A stretch of 64,000 nt of DNA from Oryzias latipes (taxonomy: Eukaryota > Chordata > Actinopteri > Beloniformes > Adrianichthyidae), in contig NC_019869.2 in the NCBI RefSeq assembly GCF_002234675.1, positions 27,600,823-27,664,822 of the forward strand, read 5' to 3'. Position numbers and translations under genes: made by a program. Numbering within the stretch: position 1 is the first letter of the stretch; every line of letters starts with the position of its first letter. This document shows positions 1-11,246 of this stretch, in pieces. A model generated the notes under the pieces. It was given only the letters and a program-made list of their open reading frames with translations. It made no database searches and was not told the DNA's origin.

Positions 1-1622
1 TCCAAACAGCAACAAGAAAGGAACAAACCAGAGGATTATTATGAAATTTTTCACAAAAACATTGAAAGTGACGCACAGATTGAATGTTTTAAATGCTTTC
101 TTATGGTCAGAGTTTCTTATTGTGTTCATGTTTTGTTTGAACTCATTGATAAAGTTAGAAAAATGGGGGGGGGGGGGGGTATGATTTCTAACTTTGTATT
201 TATGAATGTGCCATATGGATAAAAATAAAAAAGGTTAATGATGTAGAATTGTTCTTTTTATGGGATGGACAGTGGGTGAGGCACGACAGATTGCAGTAAA
301 ACTAAACAGTAAAACATTCAAACTGTGAAAATACTGTTGAACTTCTGTTGAGAATAATTCATTCATAAATCTGTCTATAAATTAGGATTTCAGCATCTGG
401 ATCATTTACGTCTATTTTAACATAAAAGGGGCTAAAAAGAACTAACATCAACAAACAACAACTACTAATAAATATTATAGGAAATAAGGAAACTAAGTAT
501 AAAAAAGTAAAACAAAATAAATGTACATAGTATATCATATATTATTGTAAATAAAAAAATAAACATGTCTGACTAAGAGTGGGGGTTGAGGGCGGGGGTT
601 TTTTTTGTCTCTTTTTTGGAATCCAGCGTAGAGGCCATGACCCCCCCCTGCAAGAAAAGTAGAGAAGGTTCAATCAAACAGTGATAGACAATGGGCTACA
701 GTTTGTTCACTCAGTGCTTACAGGACGACTGTTTTTAATTTGATTAGTGTCAATTATCCTTTGTAGGAAATATTAGTACCATTCAAATATTCATGAATAA
801 TTACAATATTACATTGATTTTTAACGCATAGCACAAAAGCATCAAATATCAATATCTAACAACTTGTAGAACATGAATAATAAAACTTGGACATGCATCC
901 ATCATCTACCCCTTTTGTCCTTTTATTGACAAAATTAGAAAAGATTTATATAATTTTAAATAAACAAAAAAACAAATTAGGCTGATTATTATTTGGACGT
1001 ATTTATTTGTGACCAAGCAAAAAAAATTGATGGAAATTCATGTTGAAGAGGCACGTTGCTGGATTGTCCGTACGTATTTTAACCATAACCCCACCTTCTT
1101 TACTTGCAAATAGGCACTTCAAAATAAATAAATAAATTCATTAATAATAAATACAATATAAAACATGACTAGCACTCCATTAACTCCATCTGGGTTTCAT
1201 AAATAAAATAAAAACGTTTACCACTCAAAACAATCATCAGAACTCTAACACAGTAAATATGCCAAACAAATGAATAAAAAAGCATTTATATACATTAGAG
1301 TTCTACTTTAAAATAATAATAATGTAAAATAAAAACTGCTCCTTTTTTCTTTAAATGTCCTCATTGCATATTAATCTTTTCCTCCAATCACACGGCTGCA
1401 TTCTGAAAGATGAAAAGTGTAAACTTGTTTAAGAGATGTTTAGGAGGACTACTGTAAACTAAGATAAATGTGTTAGTTAAAATAAAGTAATAATGCATAG
1501 TTATTTTATAATAAAAGACTAAAAAAGGCAAATTAATAATACAAAATCCAAATCTTTACAAATTCTGTAAGTATTTTGTCGTATTAATTTATACTGGTGG
1601 AAATGCAAAGAAAAGCGACAAC
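1..1622. other. AT-rich non-coding stretch
   Basis: No convincing coding region on either strand. A 15-base G run lies at 165-179. Short A and T runs and AATAAA-like words are frequent, as expected of AT-rich intergenic or intronic fish DNA. No transposon ends were recognised. Confidence 0.6.
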
Positions 1623-1960
1623 TTAGAAGAACTGGTTTGAACATGAATTATTGCACAAAGACGGAAAGGTGGGCGTGTCTCCAGGAAAGAGATCCTCATG
1701 ACAACCAACATGATTTTGATACGGAGGCTGATGCTTCAAGGAGAAAAGAAACGTCAACAGCCAGTGCTGATCAGAACACAATCCAATATTCTCATCATTT
1801 GAATAAATCCTGAAATGTTCATCTGCTGCTGTTTGTCTGCATTTCTTGATGAAATTTTGCTGCAAAATAAACCCATTAACCATCACTGTTCTGTCTGTGA
1901 TGGAAGAAACGCCAGGGCTACTATGGGAAGATATACGGTAGTCAACATTTTCTTGGAAAG
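1623..1960 (-). CDS. possible host exon, hypothetical protein fragment
   Basis: The minus strand is open from about 1960 to a stop at 1623. The open stretch has balanced composition, including a run ending in TAADEHFRIYSNDENIG, which is unlike the surrounding AT-rich sequence. A possible splice acceptor (pyrimidine-containing, TTTTGCAG) lies near 1860. No family was recognised and no upstream exon is proven. It may be a terminal exon of a minus-strand gene or a chance open frame. Confidence 0.22.
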
Positions 1961-2279
1961 GATTCTTTTTAAATAATATTTTATAGAATCTTTTAATAGT
2001 GTGTAAAATGTTTTTAACTACAAAGCATTTTAATTGCATGTTATATGTTTTATATCAACTGTAATGCCCATTAAAAAGAAAAGCACAAGTAAACTTGAAC
2101 TGAATTATTTTTTTCTTATTAAAGATTTGAGGAAAAGTGTAAAAATAACCACCAGATGAATAATTCTGTATTTTCATATTTCTTTGGAGAAACATTTGTT
2201 GAGGATAAAAAAACACAGGAATATATAAAAAACATATCATTTTTGCTAACTGTGCAGAAAAATAAGATTGTACCAGGAT

Positions 2280-2408
2280 AGTAAAATGTCAGGAGTTGGG
2301 ACACTGGTGGACGGCTGTGGGGCTGAAGTGGTGGGAGGATGGATGTCTGAAACGGTTGATGGTTGGACGGCTGAAGCACTGGAGGGCTGCTGCTTTTTCC
2401 AACCTTAA
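2280..2408 (-). CDS. possible Ser/Pro/Thr-rich exon
   Basis: Read on the minus strand after an acceptor-like TCCATTAAG near 2408, one frame gives a low-complexity Ser, Pro and Thr-rich stretch of about 40 residues. It could be an exon upstream of the 1623-1960 open region on the same strand. No donor with a good consensus was seen and no homolog was recognised. Low confidence. Confidence 0.15.
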
Positions 2409-2694
2409 TGGATGAAAATGATAAAATAATTAGTGTGGTTGTTTTGGTGAGACATGACCAGGGGCCTCATTTATAAAACTTTGCGTAGGATTTGCGTCAG
2501 AAGTGGCGTACGGATGAAACATAGGACGTGCGATTTATAAAACCGTGCGCACGCACATCCTACGCATCTTTCCCTTAATAAATCACAACCAATTCTAAAT
2601 GCAGCGCAGCTTTTGCGGCCTCATGACACGCCCATAGTTGCCCATAAATAGTCCGTGAAACGCCCACAAATGAATATTCATTGATTGCTAAACC

Positions 2695-2953
2695 ATGGCA
2701 CACACAGAGAGGAAATCAAAAAAACGTAACTTCACTCAATGTGAAGTAGAAGTTATCGTTGGCGAGGTGGAAAAGAGGAGAAAAGTGTTGTTTGGGGCAC
2801 AGTGTGGGCATTACTAATGCCAAAAAGGCACGTGAGTGGCAGACGGCGGCAGACGCCGTAAATGCTGTAGCCTCACAACCTCGGACCGTGGCCGAAATAA
2901 AAAAGAAATGGTCGGACATCAAAGTCGAGGCAAAAAAACGTCTAGCGCTGAAC

Positions 2954-3000
<47 letters not shown>

Positions 3001-3160
3001 GTGTCTGCCACGGGTGTGGGGGACACCGGAGCTGACCCCTCCTGATGAGAGACTGGCGGCAATAATTGGGGAATCCCTTTTAAGTGGAGTGGTGACTGAG
3101 GCGCAGGGGGACACCGACGCGCCAGATGAACCGGGTGACACACCCCCAAAAGCCCGCAGA
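2695..3160 (+). pseudogene. Harbinger Myb/SANT-like DNA-binding protein, broken
   Basis: In PIF/Harbinger elements this accessory protein helps import the transposase and binds the element ends. ATG at 2695 starts a basic N-terminus (KSKKRNFTQCEVEVIVGEVE) typical of Myb/SANT-like proteins. A one-base loss near 2800-2812, in TTTGGGGCAC, shifts the frame; the domain continues in the next frame with NAKKAREWQTAADAVNAVAS and EIKKKWSDIK. A CA microsatellite at 2956-2999 then encodes alternating Thr-His. Past about 3160 the sequence reads antisense into the transposase start, so the C-terminus is deleted. Confidence 0.75.
2956..2999. repeat. (CA)n microsatellite inside the Harbinger Myb gene
   Basis: About 22 CA units form an uninterrupted run. 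In the plus reading frame it adds Thr-His repeats between the DNA-binding region and the acidic C-terminal part. Confidence 0.95.
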
Positions 3161-3285
3161 GGAAGTGGGAACCGGCTCATAAGCCACTCGTCCTCGTTTG
3201 CCAGCAAGTCTTCTTGCTGTCTAAAGATACGTTCACTCTGAATTCTTCCATTTGCCACATCTTCTAAGAGCGCAAGATCAGCCAT
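3140..3285 (-). pseudogene. Harbinger transposase N-terminal fragment
   Basis: The minus-strand ATG at 3285 begins MADLALLEDVANGRIQSERI, followed by a DEWLMSRF-like stretch. This is the usual opening of HARBI1-type transposases in fish elements. Reading past about 3140 runs into the antisense of the Myb gene, so about 48 residues remain and the DDE domain is absent. The convergent arrangement with the Myb gene and the shared breakpoint show a single internal deletion. Confidence 0.7.
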
Positions 3286-3560
3286 TGTGCGTCATTACGC
3301 ATTGTGATGGGGCATTTTATTTCCCTCCATTTAATTACATCTGACAAGCTACAGATGTTGGTAATAATCCACGTGGAAATGGGAAATTGATCAGCAAATG
3401 TAATTTCTTGTTGCTTTCTGAATGGTTGAGACATACGCCATACATTGTTTTATCAAAAATAAAACAAACTAAAGGCATATGCATGAATACCATAATTCTG
3501 TAGCTTATGAAGAAATGTTTTACTATGAAAACAACTTTCCCCAGTGGACAATTAATACAT

Positions 3561-3565
3561 CTCTC

Positions 3566-3621
<56 letters not shown>
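3561..3621. repeat. (TCTA)n microsatellite
   Basis: A near-perfect tetranucleotide array of about 14 units, preceded by a few TC units, inside the Harbinger derivative. Confidence 0.95.
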
Positions 3622-4266
3622 GTTGCAGCTATATCTGCTCCTCCAGACGGACACATTGACGGGAATGTCAGTTTTGTACATTATTTCGTTCTGTTAACTA
3701 TATTATTTATGAGGATGAATTGCACAACATGCCAATATTGCAGAAAATATTTCACTTTTCTTTCTACAAAAAAGTGTTCATTTGAATTTCTGTTGTAATT
3801 TTCGTTTGATTTTTTTTTTTGTTTGTTTCACTGCTGATCGATCAAACGGGTGTTCGTGTAGGCTGTTAATTGTAAGACTTGCTTTGTGAAGTCTTCATGT
3901 TATTTATGAGAGGCAGTATTGTCATTTTCACTTTCACGTGTTTCTTCCATCTGCCGACGGTGTCGCCGTTTCTCATTTCACCCGTTTTTGTGCGTACGCC
4001 TGGGTCAGAGCTTCCGTGAAGGACCGCACATTTTCCCGTCAAGTTTGCTTTTTATAAATCTCAACTATTGCGTACAGAGTGGCGTACGCCTTCTTTTGTG
4101 CGTACGCAACGTTTATAAATGAGGCCCCAGATCTGCTGACGGTTCACAAATGAAAGTTTCTAATCAAACTAGAGTTCATGCAGATTGAAGATGTCGTGTC
4201 ATCAAGCTTCCATGAATAATGACGAACAACAACAGACTGAGGTGAATGTAAAATTATTATTACCAG

Positions 4267-4677
4267 TAGGCCTGCACATTATACCGCAAATTTATCGTTA
4301 TCGCGACATTAAGCTGTGCAATATGCATACCACAAAAGACGGCGAAAATCACAATAAATGGTTTCCCTAAATGTGCTAAAACAATCTCATGGCAGCTTGA
4401 AATATTGAACAAATGAAATAAATCCCTTTATGCATTTAACCAATCGGAAGGACCCGTTTACGTTGTTGATCAATCAGATGAGCCCTTTTATGTTTGATGT
4501 TTGCCTCCTACGTCGACAAGGGTCAGTTGGAGTATAACTTTTAAACTGTTGCAGTGAAATGGAAATGATGTTTTTGGTTGTTTTGCTATTTGTTTATATA
4601 CCGCGAATTATATCGTTATCGCAATATTAATCACCAATATCGCATATCGCGAGTTTTCCTCATATCGTGCAGCCCTA
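4267..4677. mobile_element. hAT-type MITE, complete
   Basis: The termini are TAGGCCTGCAC at the left and GTGCAGCCCTA at the right. The 8-base direct repeat ATTACCAG flanks it exactly (4259-4266 and 4678-4685), the diagnostic hAT duplication. The 411-bp body has no transposase ORF, so it is non-autonomous. A second copy of the same family lies at about 59,611-59,998. Confidence 0.9.
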
Positions 4678-4685
4678 ATTACCAG

Positions 4686-5363
4686 TATACCTGATACAAG
4701 GCCTTCATCCAGGCAAAGCATGTTTGTGCTTGATCAGGGAACTTAGGGCAACTTAGGGGGCACAACATGTGTGTGGTAAGAGGCGGGACTTTTTGGCAGG
4801 TTTTGCATCAATTTTTGTATCGTCATCGTCAAAATTTAAATTATCATATAACACTGTGAACAGATCGACAATTGGTTAATGACTCTGAGTCACAGATGGT
4901 AAATACATACCAATACAGACACTTCATCACATGTGAGGCGTTCTCTTTTGGCCTGAAATCTTTGTAGCCCGCCTTACATTTGGATGTTTTGGCGGCCACA
5001 GCGATCACAGTTGATGCAAGTAGTTGTCGAGCCTCGTGGCAGAGTCAGCTGAAAATAGGAAAAGCAGAATTTTTATGTCTCCAGTTCCACATTCTGATAA
5101 GATTTGGGGAAAATATTGCCATATTAATGACAATGGTTGTTAGTTTTACAATTAAATTAAGGTAGCAATTGAAGTCTAACAGTTTTGTAAGAATGTGCAG
5201 GTTATTATTTCTGAATTTTAAAAAGAAAAGTTATAAAAGAAGGTCATGAAGACTTGGTTTTGAGCTGAAGATGTCTTTCCTCTTATCCAAAATGATTTCT
5301 GGAATAAAACTGGTAAAAAAGCAGTTTGACTGGATCAGAGAAAAGGTCTGAGCGAGTGTGACG
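4686..5363. other. non-coding, nothing recognised
   Basis: No coding frame, transposon end or tandem array could be supported here. Confidence 0.5.
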
Positions 5364-5538
5364 TCACCCATTTCCTTCCAGATCCATCATAACAAATTCA
5401 ATTCTGTCGTCGTTTCTCTGTGATACAGACGTCACCACGTTGGAGCCAGTTGACAGTGATTGATCTGAGTCAACGTTTCTATGGCAACTACTGTCGCCAA
5501 TCAGGAGTAAGCTTGTTGAAAGTCCACACTGCTTCCAC
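5364..5538 (-). CDS. possible terminal host exon
   Basis: A minus-strand acceptor CTCACTTTCAG precedes an open stretch of 57 codons ending in a stop at 5364. The C-terminal residues read EFVMMDLEGNG. The composition (Ser, Asp and Asn rich) is protein-like and unlike the flanks. No homolog was recognised. It could be the last exon of a minus-strand gene or a repeat-derived open frame. Confidence 0.25.
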
Positions 5539-5999
5539 TGAAAGTGAGCTTGGTGGAATTTGTCAAACAAACATTCAAGGTGGCACATGCTATTACTGAG
5601 GCATCTGTTTGTCAGTCTATAATTTGAATAACTTGTGATAAAGAAACAGTTTTGTAAAACAAATAACTGGAATTAGCAAAAACATGTTTAAAAGGGTATC
5701 GCAACAAGAATGGTTAATCTGACCCATAGAATGACTAACAGCTGTTTGTTTCTCTTTAGAAGTCTACAGGATTTTGGCTCCTTGGAGCCAGCGGGTACTT
5801 CCTGTTTGGAACGTGAGGGGGAGGAGTCAGTCAGTCCAGGTCTCTGAGACAGAGACTGTTTTAAAATATTTACAAAACCAAGTCCAGATGATCGTTGTTA
5901 CAACTTTTTTTGTGTAAATTTGGAGAAAAACCCTAAATAGGTCAATCATAACACTTGAATATATCAGTAAATTACTGTTCCTTTTTTTGCCGGGAAACC
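5539..5999. other. non-coding, nothing recognised with confidence
   Basis: Contains a GC-richer segment at 5760-5860 that is open on the minus strand (SRSKQEVPAGSKEPKSC) but lacks clear splice signals. It could equally be part of a dispersed repeat. Confidence 0.35.
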
Positions 6000-7103
6000 G
6001 GTGTGGGTACCGGATGTTCTCGGGGTCCTTCGACCAATGATGACGTCACACTATTTGATTGGCTGTAAGTTGCCACGACCAATGAGTTAACGTCGCTAAG
6101 TTTTTTTTAAAAACTTTATTGACAATTGCGGTATCATACATTAACAATGACATTAACGTTAACAACGAACAATAACGATATAATCGATATTGCCTCGAAG
6201 ATCAGTCACAATTGCCAAATATAACATATTGACATAGAAAATAAAGAATAGAGGGGAAAAAAAGAAACAATGAACATAACACACAAATAAATAAAAACCT
6301 AAGTAAACTAAAATAAAGGAACATAGAAAAAATCTAAGTAGTCTAATACTAGTTAAGTTAGGGGTACTCGTGAAGTTTTTATTTCTGAACAAAACTAAGC
6401 AATTTCAAGGCATTCTTCTTTTTCATACAATGAAGTGATTGAAAGCAAAAACAGAGCTCTTTATTAAATGTTATAAAAGTGGTTTGGTCTTCAAAACTTG
6501 ACCTCACCAAGATGGCGGTGCTCTCCTCCCATGAGCAACCACGTGATGTCCCCTCTAGTGATATAATTCATTGGAAGGACCCTGAAGGACCCCGAGAACA
6601 TCCGGCAACCCGAGAACATCCGGTACCCACACCGGCGGTGGCGCGAGCGCTGCCATAATCATTAGCTAATGTAACCCCGATTCTCACAAACCTCCCTTCC
6701 TCTGCTCGACCACAATAACTATACAGTTGAAACAAATAATTAATACATTTTTCTATGATCATAGTAGTAACCTGCAGTCGTGTTACGTTCAGTCTCTCGA
6801 TGGAGGCCGTATTTTTCAGCACCGCTCTTCCGTCACAGTGATAACAACAGCGGCATTCATCTGTCAGATGAAAATACTTTTCATTACTGCCTCTTGTGTT
6901 TACATTTCTTACCTTTGAGACTTCTTTAGCTCGTGCAGAGATGCAGAAAGCGCGACAACCAGATTACCTTTATTGACGCCCAACACCCACCGACCGGCGC
7001 GCGGACACCTGGGGGTGGGGTGGCCAATGAGTTATATCACTAGAGGAGACATCACGTGGTTCCTCATGGGAGGAGAGCACCGCCATCTTGGTGAGGTCAA
7101 GTT
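6000..7103. repeat. two interleaved inverted repeats (foldback DNA)
   Basis: Arm A1 at 6000-6031 is the reverse complement of A2 within 6582-6636; both include the word GGTACCGGATGTTCTCGG or its complement. Arm B1 at about 6496-6573 is the reverse complement of B2 at about 7022-7103; both include CTCACCAAGATGGCGGTGC or its complement. The order A1-B1-A2-B2 is interleaved, not nested. No transposase ORF lies between them. It probably derives from a non-autonomous DNA transposon pair or from an inversion. Confidence 0.7.
6104..6484 (-). mobile_element. retroposed A-tailed fragment (LINE 3' end or processed transcript)
   Basis: On the minus strand the segment ends with AATAAAG followed by an A-rich tail (plus-strand T run at 6104-6111). 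This is a polyadenylation signal with tail, in the layout of a LINE 3' end or processed copy. The body is AT-rich and non-coding; the parent is not identified. Confidence 0.45.
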
Positions 7104-7726
7104 ACTGCTGCAGTGAATGCATTTGAATACATTTTTTGCATAATACCAGTTCATTGTTTGTGTTTCAACTGCCAAAATCAGAGAACTGAGTCCATGAAGG
7201 AGGAAGTATATCATTTCACAGGTAAGTATTATAATTTTTTCTTTTAATGCTGCAGGGGCTTTATTAATAGAACACATGTTGACATGCATGATGCTGCAGA
7301 GTTATTATCAACATGCTGCATGATGTATGGAGAATTTGCTGTCAACATAAATGTACATTTTATTTTGCTAAACCTGTATACAGCATACTAGGCTATTATG
7401 GTAATATAGATTTATACATTTCTGACTCAGTGACTGAACTTTTCACTATTCACTATTCAGACTTAAGGAAAAAGTGGATCTTAGCAATAAAAAGAGCTAA
7501 CCCAGATGGATCACTGTGGTACCAACTAGTAATACAGTCTGACTGTTCAAAACATTTGTGGAAACACATTTAGATAAGAGGCCAGACTGTTTGCTTGAAA
7601 CCCAACACCATACCATCTGTGTTACACAAATTGATCACTCACATGAATCAGTATAAATCTTAAATTTTTCTTTGTTGTTGTTATTTTAGGGTAAATCTAC
7701 TGTTCACTTTTGGACTTCTTTTGAAT
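7104..7726. other. non-coding, nothing recognised
   Basis: Open stretches here are short and AT-rich; no family was recognised. Confidence 0.45.
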
Positions 7727-7841
<115 letters not shown>

Positions 7842-8570
7842 TTATTGACTTACTATTGATTTATTATTATTATTATTGACTTATTGTTGGGTTTTTCTAA
7901 ATAATTTAAATTACATGTCAAAGAGGTCTAAAACTCCTAAATGTTTACAAATTATTTTTTAAAAATTCTTTGTAATAATTTTTTTATTTGTAAGAAGTCC
8001 TGCAACAATGCCTTTTCATTAAAGTTTGAGCTTTTAAGGCTGACTGTTTCTCTTCTTTAACAACAACAAATGATGTATCTATATATATATTATATATATA
8101 AATATAATATATTTACATATATGTATAAATATACATAAATTGTAAAACATATAAAGTTTATAAAAGCTACTTAGACACCACTAAAAGCAATAGAAATCAT
8201 CGTCATGTGGGCGTCGTCGACCTCACCAAGATGGTGTCACGCTCCGCCACCGTCGGCCAGGCTTCATTGGGGGTGGCTTTATGTGCACGGCGCGCACGCA
8301 TGCGTATTTGCACTAAAATTTTCACATGGCCTCTTTGGCATATAAACCTAACATTTCTATCATTTGTGTCTAAATTACGAGCATTAAATAACACAACTTG
8401 ATTTGTGTGTGTCAAAAAATATTCCATGTTGGGTCTAAATCAGATAAGCATTGTTCATCACATCAAATATTTACTTATTTACTGTATTATACTGTTTTCA
8501 TATATTTATTACTTTTATCATCTAAATTGTCCTAAGATTTATGAAAAATGAAAATCACACACTGAAAAAT
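7842..8570. other. AT-rich non-coding, TA-rich tract
   Basis: A TATA-rich alternating tract lies at about 8076-8140. A short copy of the CCTCACCAAGATGG word of the 6.5-kb inverted repeat occurs at about 8220. Otherwise nothing was recognised. Confidence 0.5.
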
Positions 8571-8609
8571 AGGGTTTGCTGTATCAGTTTATTCTGCATA
8601 ATGGAATGT

Positions 8610-8995
8610 TTGGCTCAAAACTGAGCTCTTTGGCATCAACTCAACCATTGGTTTGGAGGAAGAGAATTGCTACCTATGACCCCAAGAACAGCTTCCCCAC
8701 TGTCAAACATGGAGGTGGAAGCATTATGCTTTGTGGCTATTTTTCTGCACAGAGCTACGTCGTCATGTTGATGGAGCCATTAATGGAAAATCCTGAGTGA
8801 GAACTTCCTACCCTCCTTAAGCCAGGACCCTTCAAATCAGTCATGGATGGGTCTTCCAACAGGTTAGTGACCTAGAACCTACAGCCAAGGCAACCAAGGA
8901 ATGGCTGAAGAACAATCATATCAAGGTCATTGAGAGGCCCAGCCCATGTCAATCCTATGGAGAGATCTCACAGTCGCCAAGCAACAGCCACCAAA
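8610..8995 (+). pseudogene. Tc1/mariner transposase C-terminal remnant
   Basis: The translation contains VWRKRIATYDPKNSFPTVKH followed by GGGSIMLCGYF, the conserved block around the second catalytic Asp region of Tc1 transposases. It is followed in other frames by a [17 protein letters not shown]-like block and LWRDL. Several frameshifts and stops and the lack of an N-terminal half make it a decayed remnant. No Tc1 terminal repeat was found next to it. Confidence 0.75.
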
Positions 8996-9324
8996 TATTC
9001 ATGATGTAGAAGGGTCAAAAGAAGGGCAAATACATTTATATAAATTCTTTCAACTTGATTTCTTTCTAGGTTTGCAATTCTGCACAACAAACAAAGGACA
9101 AAAACTTTTTTTCCTCCAAATAAAAGGAAAAACCTTGAAACTTCATGTGAGTTCTTGGCAACTGCCATTTCCCAAATCCTGCTCATACTGGACCCACATC
9201 TCCATGTCTTGGATATAAGTAATTAACTTGCCAATAACAAAGACTTATTAAAGGTCACTGAGGTGAACTTTGTAGACAAGTGCGGAAACTGTATAGTGTA
9301 AGGCTGATCGGCAAATAAAAGACC

Positions 9325-9660
9325 ATGAAAGTCATCTTGGACTATAGTAGGCACAGAGGAGGGTTCACAGCTTCCCTTTCCTGGGCATCCCCATCTCAGC
9401 TGATCTAACTTGGTTTCCTAACATCCAGGACGTTATCAACAAGGCACATCAGCACGTCTGAAGCTGCTGGCAACCTACCGCTCAGCTAGTCCAACTGCAT
9501 CATGGTCTGGCTCTCAGATCAAACTGAAGAAGAGCAGCAGAAGCTTCAGTGCTGAAGATACTGGAGCAGATCATCGGCTACCCCCTTCCCTACCTGTCAT
9601 CCTGTCTGAGTAAAGGAACGTGTCAAGGACAGCACCCTTCCTGCAGCTAACATACTGATA
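9325..9660 (+). pseudogene. decayed LINE reverse transcriptase remnant
   Basis: Words such as KVILDYSR and a QDVINKAHQ-like block resemble the region after the RT catalytic box in CR1/L2/Rex1-group LINEs. The frame is broken many times. Assignment to a clade is not possible by eye. Confidence 0.4.
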
Positions 9661-10190
9661 AATACACGTATCACTCCACACTTCTAATATTCTTAATTTC
9701 TCATGTCATTTACCCCTAATTTAAGATAACTCATTGTCATTTTGTTACATTTTACTTCAGTCTTGCTACAATTAAAATGTAGTCTGTACCCTGACAAAGG
9801 ATTTGGAGATGCATAGCACATTTATTATATGAGTTTAATAGGTCAGTGTTTCATTCTAAGGTGTTGGACATACAAATCAAAGGCCAAACGTTTGAGTTAA
9901 AATGAGAAGTGTCTTCAGCACAGGTGTGAGCACTGAAATGTTTAGCTAGTGTTGTAGAAACTTGAACGGAGGTAAAAAACAATGTAATTGTTGAAATTTA
10001 GGTTGAAAAACCCTTCATTGGTGCAGTTCAGAAAAAAATCTCTCATTTCAATTAAAAGTCATTTATTGGTACAAAGTTGAAATGAGGTTGTCCTTCATAT
10101 AAGCCTTTTTTTAGGGGTGGAGCTGGGGCTTGAACTGCAGAAAGTCTCCTCCTCAGCAGACAATTAGTCCCTCATGTCCTCTCTCCATCA
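9661..10190. other. non-coding, nothing recognised
   Basis: AT-rich, with no coding frame and no transposon terminus that can be supported. Confidence 0.45.
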
Positions 10191-10236
10191 ATGACTCTGT
10201 GCTGCCTAAAAATGAAAAGAAGAAGAAAACACATAA

Positions 10237-10458
10237 ATGCCACAAGCCCTGGACATCCATGCAGATCACAAAGAGAACCTCCTGACTTTGCGGGGCAGAA
10301 CCTTCCAAAAGCTGGGAGGAGAGCTCTTCAACCACACTTCAAGGACCCGCAGTGCTGCTGGACTTCACCAACCACAGTCTGGTCAGCAGCATGACATCAT
10401 AGAGCCTTTAGTTCTTTACCATGGCACCATAACCTGCAATCCATCACATCATGCTTGA
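10237..10458 (+). CDS. possible exon, hypothetical
   Basis: The plus strand is open for 73 codons with protein-like composition (for example KENLLTLRGRTFQKLGGELF). On the minus strand a very good acceptor (pyrimidine tract, TTTTTAG) at about 10,205 overlaps the same area and would begin a short terminal exon. Strand is unresolved and no homolog was recognised. Confidence 0.2.
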   Translation: MPQALDIHADHKENLLTLRGRTFQKLGGELFNHTSRTRSAAGLHQPQSGQQHDIIEPLVLYHGTITCNPSHHA

Positions 10459-10485
10459 TTAGTTATGCAACAACTTTAGAAAGTG

Positions 10486-10694
10486 TAACCCTTGTTCTAT
10501 CCTAGGCACTTTACCATTGGGAGTTGGGTCATCTAGACCCACTAGACAGTACTCTGAACCTTTTTTCTTCAATGATTCGTGATCTTCACTGGTGTCCATG
10601 GATTACATGAAATCTTTCCACCTTTATCCACCTTTGTCATGGTAGGGAGAACACGTCAATGTGAGGGTGGGGTCACAAGATAGCACAAAGGTTA
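10486..10694. mobile_element. TA-flanked MITE (CCCTTGTGCTATC family), copy 1
   Basis: Begins TAACCCTTGTTCTATCC and ends GATAGCACAAAGGTTA, an inverted repeat bounded by TA, consistent with a Tc1/mariner-type MITE. The internal sequence is shared with copies at about 28,556-28,757 and 49,456-49,553. No coding capacity. Confidence 0.85.
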
Positions 10695-10918
10695 CAAAAG
10701 ATTTTTACCATATGTTGATGACAGCTGATTCTTGTTTTCCTGATGCTCAGACAAAGCCCTTCAGTGTTTTTCTCTGGGTCATTTTGATTGTTCCTTGTGG
10801 GAAGAGATTAATGTATTAATAATACTGAAGAAATCAAGACATATTCCACATCAACACCATGAGAGTAACATAAAAGAAACAAGCCAACATTTATCTACAA
10901 CATTACCACAGTCTTTAC

Positions 10919-11001
10919 CTGGAGGTATCATTCTGGTAACGTCTGCTCCAGCTTTTCTGACTTCCGCTTGTTCCAGCCACCGGCCTGAACGGCGAGGATG
11001 T
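10919..11001 (-). CDS. candidate host exon with both splice sites
   Basis: On the minus strand an acceptor (TTTCATTCTGCACAG, pyrimidine-rich) ends at 11,002 and a donor CAG/GTAAAG begins at 10,918. The 83-base interval is open in a frame containing SSPFRPVAGTSGSQKSW. No homolog was recognised. Neighbouring minus-strand acceptors at 11,385, 11,555, 13,225 and 13,480 suggest a multi-exon gene, but the alternative plus-strand frame at 11,247-11,570 argues the other way. Confidence 0.3.
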
Positions 11002-11246
11002 CTGTGCAGAATGAAAGGATCAAAATGTATTAAACTGAGAAAACAAACTACACAAGATGCATCTTCAATGAGTATTTACCAGTTTTTGACACATATGTAC
11101 TGGGAACATGTGTCTGGTGAAGAGAGGAAGCTGTTCAGTCGGTTCAGTCCCTTTCCCTGATGTTGTCCCTTCTTGATTTCATCCTCGGATCCTCATCATT
11201 TCAACCAAAATGTATGTTTGCAAACTTTTGAAACATAAGGGGTTAG

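Larger units (their letters stand above)
2462..4127. mobile_element. PIF/Harbinger-type element, internally deleted
   Basis: Terminal inverted repeats begin GGGCCTCATTTATAAA at 2462 and end TTTATAAATGAGGCCC at 4127. The 3-base direct repeat CAG flanks both ends (2459-2461 and 4128-4130), matching the 3-bp target duplication of Harbinger. Both characteristic Harbinger genes are present only as their 5' halves, a Myb/SANT-like gene on plus and the DDE transposase start on minus, facing each other. The element is therefore a deletion derivative of about 1.67 kb that needs proteins from elsewhere. Confidence 0.85.
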
